From Pseudomonadota bacterium (GTDB lineage Bacteria; Myxococcota_A; Polyangia; Polyangiales; Polyangiaceae): a DNA stretch of 64,000 nt. The stretch spans positions 18,306-82,305 of the forward strand of contig JAEWRL010000227.1 of NCBI GenBank assembly GCA_023398955.1, written 5' to 3'. The notes beneath the pieces are model-generated. The model had not been told where the DNA came from and did not search any database. It saw only the letters and a program-made list of their open reading frames with translations. Made by a program: the position numbers and the translations under genes. Each line of letters begins with the position of its first letter. Position 1 is the first letter of the stretch. Below are positions 28,651-35,770 of this stretch, piece by piece.

Positions 28651-30192
28651 GTGGGCTTGACGTCCAACCGTCCGGTGGGAATAGCTGATGGGGTGTCCTA
28701 CCTCGAGCTACGCGAACACTTCCGCCGACTAGGGCACTTGAGCGAAGTCGCCGCCATCGTGGAATGGGACCAGGCGGTGAATATGCCAGCGGCGGCAGGT
28801 CCGTCCCGCGCGCTGGCCATGGCTGGTGTCGCCCGTCTTCGCCACGAGTTGGTCGCCGACCCTCGCGTTGGCGATTGGCTGTCGGAGGCCGAGGGCAATG
28901 AGGGGCTCACCGGCTGGGAGATCGCGAATCTGCGCGAAATGCGACGAGTGCACACGCGCGCCACTGCGATTCCCGCGGACCTGATTCAAGCCAGCACCCA
29001 AGCAGACAAGGAGAGCGAGCAAGCGTGGCGCAGGTGTCGCGCCGAGAATGACTTCGTGTCTTATGCGCCCTATCTGGAGCGTGTCGTCGAGCTCAAGCGC
29101 CAAGTGGCTCACGCCCTCGCCGAGCATTTGGCCATTCAGCCCTACGATGCGCTCGTGGACGAGTTCGAGCCCGGCATCACCAGTGCGCAGATCGATGCTC
29201 TGTTCGAGCCCCTCGTTGGTTTCCTTCCAGAGTTCACCGACCGGGTGCTGGAGAGGCAAGCGGAGCGGCCCTGCCTCGCGCTTTCGGGACCATTTCCCAT
29301 CGAGGCCCAACGTCGGCTCGGCCTCCAACTGATGCAATCCGTCGGGTTTGACATGAGCGCCGGGCGTCTGGATGTGAGTCATCATCCCTTTTGCGGCGGG
29401 GTGCCTCGGGACGTCAGGATCACCACTCGCTATGACGAGGCGGATTTCACGTCGGCCTTGATGGGGATCCTGCACGAATGTGGTCACGGGAAGTACGAGC
29501 AGGGGCTACCCCCCGAATGGGAGCACCAACCGGTCGGGCTCGCGCGCGGGATGGCCCTGCACGAAAGCCAAAGCCTGCTGCTAGAGATGCAGGTGTGTCG
29601 CGGGCCTCAGTTCATTGCTTTCGCCGCTCCCAGGATTCGGGACGCCTTTCCGCGCGCCGTGACGGCGTGGCCCGAATCGTATTCCATCGAGAACCTGACC
29701 GCGCTCGCCACGCGCGTGCGGCGCAGCCTCATCCGTGTCGATGCCGACGAGGTCACCTACCCCGCACATGTCCTGCTCCGCTATGATTTGGAGCGGCGGC
29801 TCATTGCTGGAAGCCTGCGTGTTCGTGAGCTTCCCGAGGCGTGGGACGACCGCATGCGATCTCTCCTCGGTTTGGGTGTATCCGGTAACGACAAGGACGG
29901 ATGCCTGCAAGACGTCCATTGGCCGTCTGGGGCATTCGGCTACTTCCCCCTCTACACCGTTGGTGCGATGATCGCGGCCCAGCTATTCGCCAGCGCCAAG
30001 CGCGTGATGCCTACCTTGTTGGATAGTATTGGTGCCGGCGACCTCACACCGCTGGACGGTTGGCTTCGGGAGAACGTCTGGCGTTGGGCAAGCCGCTACT
30101 CCACCAACGAGTTGCTCGTGAGGGCGACGGGCGAGTCGCTCAATCCGCTTTGCTTCATCGATCACCTCACGGCGCGCTACCTGGAGTCCTGA
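28651..30192 (+). CDS. M32 family metallocarboxypeptidase (Taq type)
   Basis: A 513-residue cytoplasmic zinc carboxypeptidase starting at GTG 28651. The zinc motif HECGH is at 275-279 (HExxH) within LMGILHECGHGKYEQGLPPEW, and the third ligand region GMALHESQSLLLEMQV follows. Further M32 motifs are DVSHHPFCGGVPRDVRITTRYDEADF and the C-terminal RYDLERRLIAGSL...W..RM..LLG. The length matches the family (about 500). It releases C-terminal residues from peptides. It stands alone and convergent with the GST gene. Confidence 0.92.
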   Translation: MGLTSNRPVGIADGVSYLELREHFRRLGHLSEVAAIVEWDQAVNMPAAAGPSRALAMAGVARLRHELVADPRVGDWLSEAEGNEGLTGWEIANLREMRRVHTRATAIPADLIQASTQADKESEQAWRRCRAENDFVSYAPYLERVVELKRQVAHALAEHLAIQPYDALVDEFEPGITSAQIDALFEPLVGFLPEFTDRVLERQAERPCLALSGPFPIEAQRRLGLQLMQSVGFDMSAGRLDVSHHPFCGGVPRDVRITTRYDEADFTSALMGILHECGHGKYEQGLPPEWEHQPVGLARGMALHESQSLLLEMQVCRGPQFIAFAAPRIRDAFPRAVTAWPESYSIENLTALATRVRRSLIRVDADEVTYPAHVLLRYDLERRLIAGSLRVRELPEAWDDRMRSLLGLGVSGNDKDGCLQDVHWPSGAFGYFPLYTVGAMIAAQLFASAKRVMPTLLDSIGAGDLTPLDGWLRENVWRWASRYSTNELLVRATGESLNPLCFIDHLTARYLES

Positions 30193-30262
30193 ATAGTGGA
30201 AGGGCCAAGAGCAGACCGCGGCCCAGGGTTCGTCTTCGAGGAGAGTGTTTGCTCGTTCGGCA

Positions 30263-30958
30263 TCACGGTGCACAGACCTTTGCGCCGCGTTCCGCTGCCG
30301 GACGAGTGACACACCGCTCATACCAACGTGCCACGTTGCCGTAGCTGCCGAATGCGATGAGCTCTCCTGCACCGTAGAAGTCGAGCATCGTGCCGATCCA
30401 GGGGAAGACGGCGATATCTGCGATGGAGTAGTCCTCCCCTGCGAGATAGGACCGAGCGGAAAGGTGCTGGTCGAGCACGCCCACGAGGCGCTGGGATTCC
30501 GCTCGGTAGCGCTCCAGGGGGTAGGGGTGCTCGCATTGCTCCCGAGCGAACCGATGGAAGTGGCCAAACTGCCCGAACATTGGGCCGATGTGACCCACCT
30601 GGAAGAACAGCCATTGAAGGCATTCGCTGCGCTCCACTGGGTCCTCCGGAATGAGCTTGCCGGTCTTGTTTGCCAAATGCCACAGGATTGCACCCGATTC
30701 CATGATGGTCATCGCGCGCCCCCGATAACCCTGCGGATCGACGAGGATGGGGATCTTCGAGTTGGGGCTGATTGCCCGGAACTCGTCCGTGTGTTGCTCG
30801 CCCTTGCCAATGTCCACCAGGTGCGGCTCGTACTCGAGCCCCAGCTCCTCCAGGGCCACTCCCACCTTCTTCCCATTGGGGGTAGCCATCGAGTAGAGCT
30901 GGATAATCGCGGGGTTTTTGACGGGCCAGCGGGCACCCGGGGACGGTGATTGCGCCAT
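30263..30958 (-). CDS. YghU-like glutathione S-transferase / disulfide oxidoreductase
   Basis: A 231-residue nu-class GST, starting at ATG 30958 (MAQSPSPGAR). The thioredoxin-fold half includes ATPNGKKVGVALEELGLEY, TDEFRAISPNSKIPILVD and MESGAILWHLANKTGKLIP, the glutathione-binding P-I-L and ES residues. The helical half has WLFFQVGHIGPMFGQFGHF and YSIADIAVFPWIGTM. E. coli YghU/YfcG relatives reduce disulfides using two glutathiones. It is 116 bp downstream of the GAF-AraC regulator on the same strand, likely its target or operon partner. Confidence 0.87.
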   Translation of the reverse strand: MAQSPSPGARWPVKNPAIIQLYSMATPNGKKVGVALEELGLEYEPHLVDIGKGEQHTDEFRAISPNSKIPILVDPQGYRGRAMTIMESGAILWHLANKTGKLIPEDPVERSECLQWLFFQVGHIGPMFGQFGHFHRFAREQCEHPYPLERYRAESQRLVGVLDQHLSARSYLAGEDYSIADIAVFPWIGTMLDFYGAGELIAFGSYGNVARWYERCVTRPAAERGAKVCAP

Positions 30959-31074
30959 TCCATGCTTATGCACAAGGAAGCTTGCTTTTGCAAAGGAGTG
31001 CGCCGGAAAGCCGCGGGCTGGTTGCCCCAGTTCCGGTTCCTGGCGGGCTTCAGCTCGAGCATTATCCGCCGCCG

Positions 31075-32097
31075 TCACTTGCGGCCGGTAAGATACTCCC
31101 TGGGCGTTGCACCAAGCATGGCGCGAAAGACGCGATGAAACTGAGCATAACTGCCGAACCCCGCGTCGAGGGCCGCTTGCAGGAGATTTCCCCCGCCGCG
31201 CTCTACGAGCGCGAGGAACCGCTCGAGCCGGAGGCGGTTACGGTACTCGACGAGGGAGAGCCCCATCTGCTCCCTGAAGGTGTGCGTCAACTTACTGGCG
31301 CTGACGGCGAACCGTTTCGCGAGCGCCCCGCCATCCAGCGTCGGATCGCGGTGCAGCTCACGGATGACGGAGATGACGAGCGAATCGTGTCCATCTTCCC
31401 CAACGTGAGGAAGCCCAGCAAGGAGCGGGCGCCAGGGCAAGGAGCCGGCGCGGTGTCGCAAGGACTCGATGATGTTGCCTACGAACCGGCAGAAAATGGC
31501 GGATTGAAGTTGACGGCCTTCGTCCACCTGTGCCGCGGACAGGGCAGCATCGTTCACCATGATGCCGATGGGTCCATCGGCGCCAAGGATGGGTGTGATG
31601 GCATTCCAGCCGCGTCCGACGACGCGCGTCTCACCCTCGTGCTGGACGGTGAGTGGCGCGTCCTCGAGCACCAGCCAACGGGCGATGCCTGCCAACGCTC
31701 GGGCCGTTGCTTCGCGGTGATGGAATCCTGCCGTGAAATAGATGTGGTGTTCGTCTGTCGTTTCGCCAGCTAGGCCAGTCCCCCACGTGCCGCAGAGGGA
31801 TTCACCCGCGTCATCGTACAAGAAGATTGCGGTCCGCTCGAAGCCGAGCCTGTCTCGACTTAGTTCGACGGCTCGACGTAGCACAGCGTCGAGGTCGCGA
31901 TAAGTGGCAAGCTCGTCGGCTGCGGCCAGCACCGAGGCGACACCGCCGCTCGGACCAGAGACGCGGCTGGCTCCCGCCTTCGGGCCAACGACGAGGGGCC
32001 AATCCACGCGCCTCGCCTTCGTTGCGGGCCGCGGGGCGCTGGACGGGGAGCATGAAGGAGCCGATGCCACGATGTACCTCAGCGCGTAGTATCCCAT
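31075..32097 (-). CDS. AraC-family regulator with N-terminal GAF-like sensor
   Basis: A 340-residue transcription factor from ATG 32097. Residues ~55-220 form a GAF-like sensor (ATYRDLDAVLRRAVELSRDRLGFERTAIFLYDD, then GWNAITPILGADGPIGIMVND). Residues ~240-335 are the AraC double HTH: DPTLDGGALAKRFAVSASKLTHTFREQMGLSLVEYRNRLRLERF, and AALDAGFGSYAQFHRVFRAMLGATPREYL with the AraC signature. The GAF-type sensor differs from the usual cupin domain. It precedes the GST gene on the minus strand and probably controls it in response to a small-molecule or redox signal (inferred). Confidence 0.88.
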   Translation of the reverse strand: MGYYALRYIVASAPSCSPSSAPRPATKARRVDWPLVVGPKAGASRVSGPSGGVASVLAAADELATYRDLDAVLRRAVELSRDRLGFERTAIFLYDDAGESLCGTWGTGLAGETTDEHHIYFTAGFHHREATARALAGIARWLVLEDAPLTVQHEGETRVVGRGWNAITPILGADGPIGIMVNDAALSAAQVDEGRQLQSAIFCRFVGNIIESLRHRAGSLPWRPLLAGLPHVGEDGHDSLVISVIRELHRDPTLDGGALAKRFAVSASKLTHTFREQMGLSLVEYRNRLRLERFLALVERGGGNLLQAALDAGFGSYAQFHRVFRAMLGATPREYLTGRK

Positions 32098-32194
32098 GAA
32101 ACCCTGGGCGCGCCTTCTCGCGCTAGCATGGTTGCTCTCATTTCCCCAGGGAGCGCGGCCATCCTTTCTTGGATGGTCGGGGTGAGCCGTGCGC

Positions 32195-32232
32195 GGAGCG
32201 AACCTGGTGTAAAGATCGACCAGGTTCGCTCC
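32195..32232 (-). terminator. hairpin terminator between GH6 and AraC genes
   Basis: A perfect 14-bp stem (arms 32195-32208 and 32219-32232) with a 10-nt loop lies 40 bp after the GH6 stop. There is no T-run after the stem on the minus strand. The 11-mer CCCGTGGTTCG (32231-32241) abuts it, as it does the terminator at 11979-12016. Confidence 0.6.
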
Positions 32233-32271
32233 CGTGGTTCGTAGATACGGCGGGAGCCGGAGCAGCGTTCC

Positions 32272-33531
32272 TCAGAGCGGAGGGTTCGCGTTCTTGACAA
32301 GCTCCAGCAAATAGCTTTCGAACCACTCGCCGGCTTCGGGGGCACCGGGCGCGGCGTCGGCGGACGCACAATTCTCGTCGAAACGCGCCGCGCTTCGGTC
32401 GGCGACGCCGTCGGATTCGCCGGGTGGTTTCACCCAGAAATAGGCGTCTACGAGAGGTGCCGGATTGGCGCGTGGGCGCTCTCCCAAGCCTGCTCCTTCT
32501 ATGTTGCACCAGTTGCCCCATCGCTCGCGGACGTCGCTTCGGCCGTTACGGCTCGTGTCGATGATGAACCCCTTGTTCGGTATGCCAGCAGCTGTCAGCG
32601 ACTCGTTCAAGCGAGTGACGTAGGTGAGCTCGTCGGGGCAAGGGTTGCTGTCTTCGAGCGCCTTCCCCTCGGCCCCGTCGAGGGAGGTGTAGTTCGACAC
32701 ATTCGTGGCGAAACCCCGGATCCGGTCGACGCCGCCCGCCATGTCGAGCACCTCTTTGAAGACGCGAGCCATCCCGGCCCGGTTGCCATCCCACCCAAGC
32801 CAGCCCGAGTGTGCCGCGTCGAGGTAAAGGTAGACGTTGGGCAAGGACAGCTTGGCAATTGCGTAAGCGACGGAGTGCTTGTAGACGTGTTCCGAGAGTG
32901 CGCACTTGGGTACACCAAGATTCGTCACTACGTTCGGCAGCGAGTCGGGCTCGAGGATGACGACGATGCGCTGATCGGGGAAGGCGGCGAAGTGCTTGGC
33001 AAGGACGTCGATGAACTCCTCCCTGTACCGGCGCTCACCGTCTTCCTCGTAGCTCAGCTCGCCCGCAGAAGCCTTGGCAGAGCAATCGCGGTTCGGTAGG
33101 TCGTAGACGACCAGCACGGGAACGACGGCATGTCCACGCGCTTTCGACTGCTCTGCCGCGTCTCCCAGCCAAATGGGAACCTGCTCGACGGCGGCGATGG
33201 TGTCCACCCACAACCCCGTAGGCTGGTTGCCGACCTTCTCCAGCGGCTCCCGCAGCGCCGGATGCCTTGCTGTTGTCGCGTCGACCTGCGCCCGAAACCC
33301 CGGGTCTCGATAGAATTCGGCATTCGCGAACGGGTTGATGTCGGTCTGAGCGGCCGCCGTTTCTGCTGGGGCTACCGGGAGCGCCTTCAGAGGCTGCGGA
33401 GCGCTTGGTGTGCTGGTGGGGTTCGAGGCGGTGACGGTGCGCTGCGGCGCATTCGAGGTGCAAGCGACCAGTAGGCCCAAGGCGGCTAGCCCGAGCAAAC
33501 GGCGGCGTGTGGGTGTTTGGCGGATGTTCAT
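32272..33531 (-). CDS. glycoside hydrolase family 6 lipoprotein (cellulase type)
   Basis: A 419-residue lipoprotein from ATG 33531 (MNIRQTPTRRRLLGLAALGLLVACTS) with lipobox LVAC. After a Pro/Thr linker the catalytic domain spans ~75-415. GH6 signatures are clear: VPVLVVYDLPNRDCSAKASAGE with the YDLPxRDC Asp, and RIVVILEPDSLPNVVTN with the EPDSL Asp that acts as general acid in this inverting family. Next are YLDAAHSGWLGW, GFATNVSNYTSL, GFIIDTSRNGR and the substrate-loop DAYFWVKPPGESDG with a C-terminal Asp. It should hydrolyse cellulose at the cell surface. No CBM is fused and no other cellulase genes are near. Confidence 0.92.
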   Translation of the reverse strand: MNIRQTPTRRRLLGLAALGLLVACTSNAPQRTVTASNPTSTPSAPQPLKALPVAPAETAAAQTDINPFANAEFYRDPGFRAQVDATTARHPALREPLEKVGNQPTGLWVDTIAAVEQVPIWLGDAAEQSKARGHAVVPVLVVYDLPNRDCSAKASAGELSYEEDGERRYREEFIDVLAKHFAAFPDQRIVVILEPDSLPNVVTNLGVPKCALSEHVYKHSVAYAIAKLSLPNVYLYLDAAHSGWLGWDGNRAGMARVFKEVLDMAGGVDRIRGFATNVSNYTSLDGAEGKALEDSNPCPDELTYVTRLNESLTAAGIPNKGFIIDTSRNGRSDVRERWGNWCNIEGAGLGERPRANPAPLVDAYFWVKPPGESDGVADRSAARFDENCASADAAPGAPEAGEWFESYLLELVKNANPPL

Positions 33532-33803
33532 TGTTTCTCCTGGGGAGGCGTGCACCGGGCATGGTGACGTACGGTCAGAGAGGTTTTCCTCTCACCTTTG
33601 CGGATCGATTCTCACGCCTCTTCGGCGCACGTCAGGAGCGTCGTCGGGCATCGCCGCGCGGGCGCTGTGCTTTTTCTCGAAGTGCCTCTTCCTGCGCAAC
33701 TCTTCGATTTTACAGATGCTCGCACCCTCGACGATGGCGAGACGCACAGCGGCAACCGATTCTCACCTAATGCCCTTACTGGATTCCGTCGTTGTGGAAG
33801 TCT

Positions 33804-34730
33804 ATGAGCATCCGCGTCGTGACCGGGATCGCCGCTCGCAGCAGCATGAGATTCATGCTGGGGGTATTGGCAATGGGTCTCTGGCCCTCGGGCGCCGCCG
33901 CCGAGCCGAGCGAGGCGAGCTTTCCAATTGAGCCCGCAGCGCCATCGGCCGCCACGCCCCAGCCCGTCGAGCCTGGCCCCGCCGCTGCCTTGCCCCCCGC
34001 GGTGCTGGCACCGGTCGCGCCCCTTCCTACTGCCACCGCGCCCCGGCTCAAGCCCTGGGATCAACCTCTGCCTCCCGTGCCTCCCGTGCCGCCGCCGGCA
34101 GCCTCCCACCGCGAAGCGCCCAGTTGGAGCGCCCAGGAGCCAGGACAGCCGTCAGGTGCCTTACCGGGGAGCGACACTGGGGGAACGGGACTAGCCGATG
34201 ACGATGAACAAGAGGAGTCCCTCAAGGTCCTTGGCGTGATGCTCGACGGGGGACTGCCAGATGGCGTGATGCTCTCACCCACCTACCGGCCCTTCTCGTG
34301 GCTCCGCATGCACGCGGGAGCTGGGACCAACTCCGTCAGTTGGGGGCTCCGCGGCGGGATCGCCTTCATCCCGTTTGGGCTTGGGCCGTCCCTCACCGTC
34401 GAAGCTGGTCACTACTTCGAGGGCAATGCGAACGGCGTCGCCTCGAGGATTGCGGGCTCTGACTACGAGGACAGCGCGATGCTCGAGCGCATCGGTTACG
34501 ATTTCGCCAACGCACACCTAGGACTGGACTTCGGTATGGAGAAGTTCGTGTTCTACATGCATGGTGGTATGAGCTACCTGCGAACCACACTCTACAACGT
34601 GAACGAGACGCTCGTGCAAAACGGCGCGGACGGCGCCGACTCGGGGACCAGCTTGGCCGTCAACGGCGACCCCACCCTGAAAGGCGTCGTCCCCTCATTC
34701 AAACTCGGAATCGTCACCTATTTTCTCTGA
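33804..34730 (+). CDS. secreted Pro-rich/outer-membrane barrel-like protein
   Basis: A 308-residue protein, starting at ATG 33804 (MSIRVVTGIA). The signal peptide ends GLWPSGAAAE. Residues ~35-120 are Pro/Ala-rich low complexity. The C-terminal ~165 residues alternate short strands with glycine turns (FSWLRMHAGAGTNSVSWGLRGGIAF, GPSLTVEAGHYFEG, NAHLGLDFGMEKFVFYMHGGMSYL) and end in Tyr-Phe-Leu, an aromatic-rich end like that of outer-membrane beta-barrels. Function unknown. It overlaps no gene and is followed after 13 bp by a lipoprotein gene, so the two form an operon. Confidence 0.7.
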   Translation: MSIRVVTGIAARSSMRFMLGVLAMGLWPSGAAAEPSEASFPIEPAAPSAATPQPVEPGPAAALPPAVLAPVAPLPTATAPRLKPWDQPLPPVPPVPPPAASHREAPSWSAQEPGQPSGALPGSDTGGTGLADDDEQEESLKVLGVMLDGGLPDGVMLSPTYRPFSWLRMHAGAGTNSVSWGLRGGIAFIPFGLGPSLTVEAGHYFEGNANGVASRIAGSDYEDSAMLERIGYDFANAHLGLDFGMEKFVFYMHGGMSYLRTTLYNVNETLVQNGADGADSGTSLAVNGDPTLKGVVPSFKLGIVTYFL

Positions 34731-34743
34731 TCGCGAGCTGATC

Positions 34744-35493
34744 ATGAAGCATCCCATATCCATCCTCGGGTCCAACACTGCTCCTTCGGCTGTCAGCGCG
34801 AGCCGCTCTCAGTCTAGCTCGTGGTGCCTGTCGCTCGCCCTTGCGTTGACGAGCACTGTGGGCTGTGTGCAGATGGAGGGCGACATCCCCGAGGTCGTCG
34901 TGACCCACCAGCACATCGTGTTCGAGGGCCTGCCGAAATTCGACCTCTCCGACATACCAGAAGACCAGCTGCCCCCCGAGCTACAGGGAGGTTTCGACGG
35001 ATCCGAGATTCCGGAGGGCTACCTTCCCGAGGCGCTGGAAGGGCAGATCGACGAGGACCTCCTGCCCGAGGGGATCCCCGACCTCGACGTGACGCTCAAC
35101 CCGGATGGTTCGCTCTCCACTTCGTTTGACCACCCGTACGATGCCTTCGAGGTCCCGAATGGCGTCGAGACCTACCTCGAGCCAGTTCGCGCTACCCTCA
35201 TTCCGACCTCTGGCGTGCAGGATCTCTCGTTCCTCAGGGTGTTCACCTTGACGATTGGGTCACACGCGCCGAACGGGCCCGAGTCGCTCATCGTCTTCGA
35301 GTACCGCCGCGACGGTGCAGGTGGGGACTCGTCCAGGCTGACCATCGACTCGAGCACCCAGCCGAATCTGCTCGACTATTGGGAGAGCGAAGGGACGTAC
35401 TACACCCTCACCGTGGCCGGAGAGCTTCCGGATCATCAGTGGGCCATTGACGTCGAGCTCGAGTTCCACGCGCGCATCAAGTTGGAACTCTGA
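34744..35493 (+). CDS. lipoprotein of unknown family
   Basis: 249 residues from ATG 34744. A long Ser-rich n-region precedes a hydrophobic stretch with lipobox STVGC (Cys ~41). The mature part is very acidic, with short repeats around the Pro-Glu pattern (DIPEDQLPPELQGGFDGSEIPEGYLPEALEGQ), then a beta-rich C-terminal half. It lies 13 bp after the barrel-like protein gene, so the two are probably co-expressed surface partners. No family recognised. Confidence 0.7.
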   Translation: MKHPISILGSNTAPSAVSASRSQSSSWCLSLALALTSTVGCVQMEGDIPEVVVTHQHIVFEGLPKFDLSDIPEDQLPPELQGGFDGSEIPEGYLPEALEGQIDEDLLPEGIPDLDVTLNPDGSLSTSFDHPYDAFEVPNGVETYLEPVRATLIPTSGVQDLSFLRVFTLTIGSHAPNGPESLIVFEYRRDGAGGDSSRLTIDSSTQPNLLDYWESEGTYYTLTVAGELPDHQWAIDVELEFHARIKLEL

Positions 35494-35552
35494 GCCTGCC
35501 GACCTCGCCGGGCACCTGGAGATCTCGACCCCACAGAATCCGATGGTCCGAC

Positions 35553-35581
35553 TTGACGTGGCAGGAGCTGGGGCGCATGCT
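35553..35581 (+). promoter_or_regulatory. candidate promoter of the trpEG leader
   Basis: -35 TTGACG (35553-35558), 17-nt spacer, then CATGCT (35576-35581, 3/6 to consensus). The predicted start is near 35588, 26 nt before trpL. Moderate match only. Confidence 0.35.
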
Positions 35582-35613
35582 CTGCGGGCGTGATGTTTGC
35601 TGAATCAGTAGCC

Positions 35614-35661
35614 ATGCTGCGACTCTGGTGGCGCTTCCAGGTGATGGAGGCGGTTTACTGA
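35614..35661 (+). CDS. trpL: trp operon leader peptide
   Basis: A 15-codon ORF, ATG 35614 to TGA 35661, encoding MLRLWWRFQVMEAVY with tandem Trp codons TGG TGG at 35626-35631. It precedes a three-segment attenuator and the fused trpEG gene, exactly the layout of ribosome-mediated trp attenuation in enterics and rhizobia. The Trp pair lies just before segment 1 of the 1:2 hairpin, so a stalled ribosome would cover it. Confidence 0.8.
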   Translation: MLRLWWRFQVMEAVY

Positions 35662-35728
35662 CTCGCGCTCGGCTGTGAAAAAAAGCCACCCGTCGATGAA
35701 GGCCGCCCAGCGAAGGCGGCCTTTTTTT
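35632..35728 (+). promoter_or_regulatory. ribosome-mediated trp transcription attenuator
   Basis: Segment 1 (35632-35638, CGCTTCC) pairs with segment 2 (35646-35652, GGAGGCG) over 7 bp with a 7-nt loop. Segment 2 (GGCGGTTT, 35649-35656) can instead pair with segment 3 (35700-35707, AGGCCGCC) as antiterminator. Segment 3 (35701-35707) pairs with segment 4 (35715-35721, GGCGGCC) followed by seven T (35722-35728), an intrinsic terminator. The three structures are mutually exclusive. Ribosome stalling at the Trp codons would free segment 2 and allow readthrough into trpEG. Confidence 0.8.
35701..35728 (+). terminator. attenuator terminator (3:4 hairpin)
   Basis: Perfect 7-bp G/C stem GGCCGCC...GGCGGCC with a 7-nt loop and T7 tract, preceded by an A-rich stretch. 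It lies 42 bp upstream of the trpEG start codon at 35771. Confidence 0.9.
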
Positions 35729-35770
35729 CAGGATCGACGCGTTGCTGGGAGGTCCCTCAGGAGATCTCCC

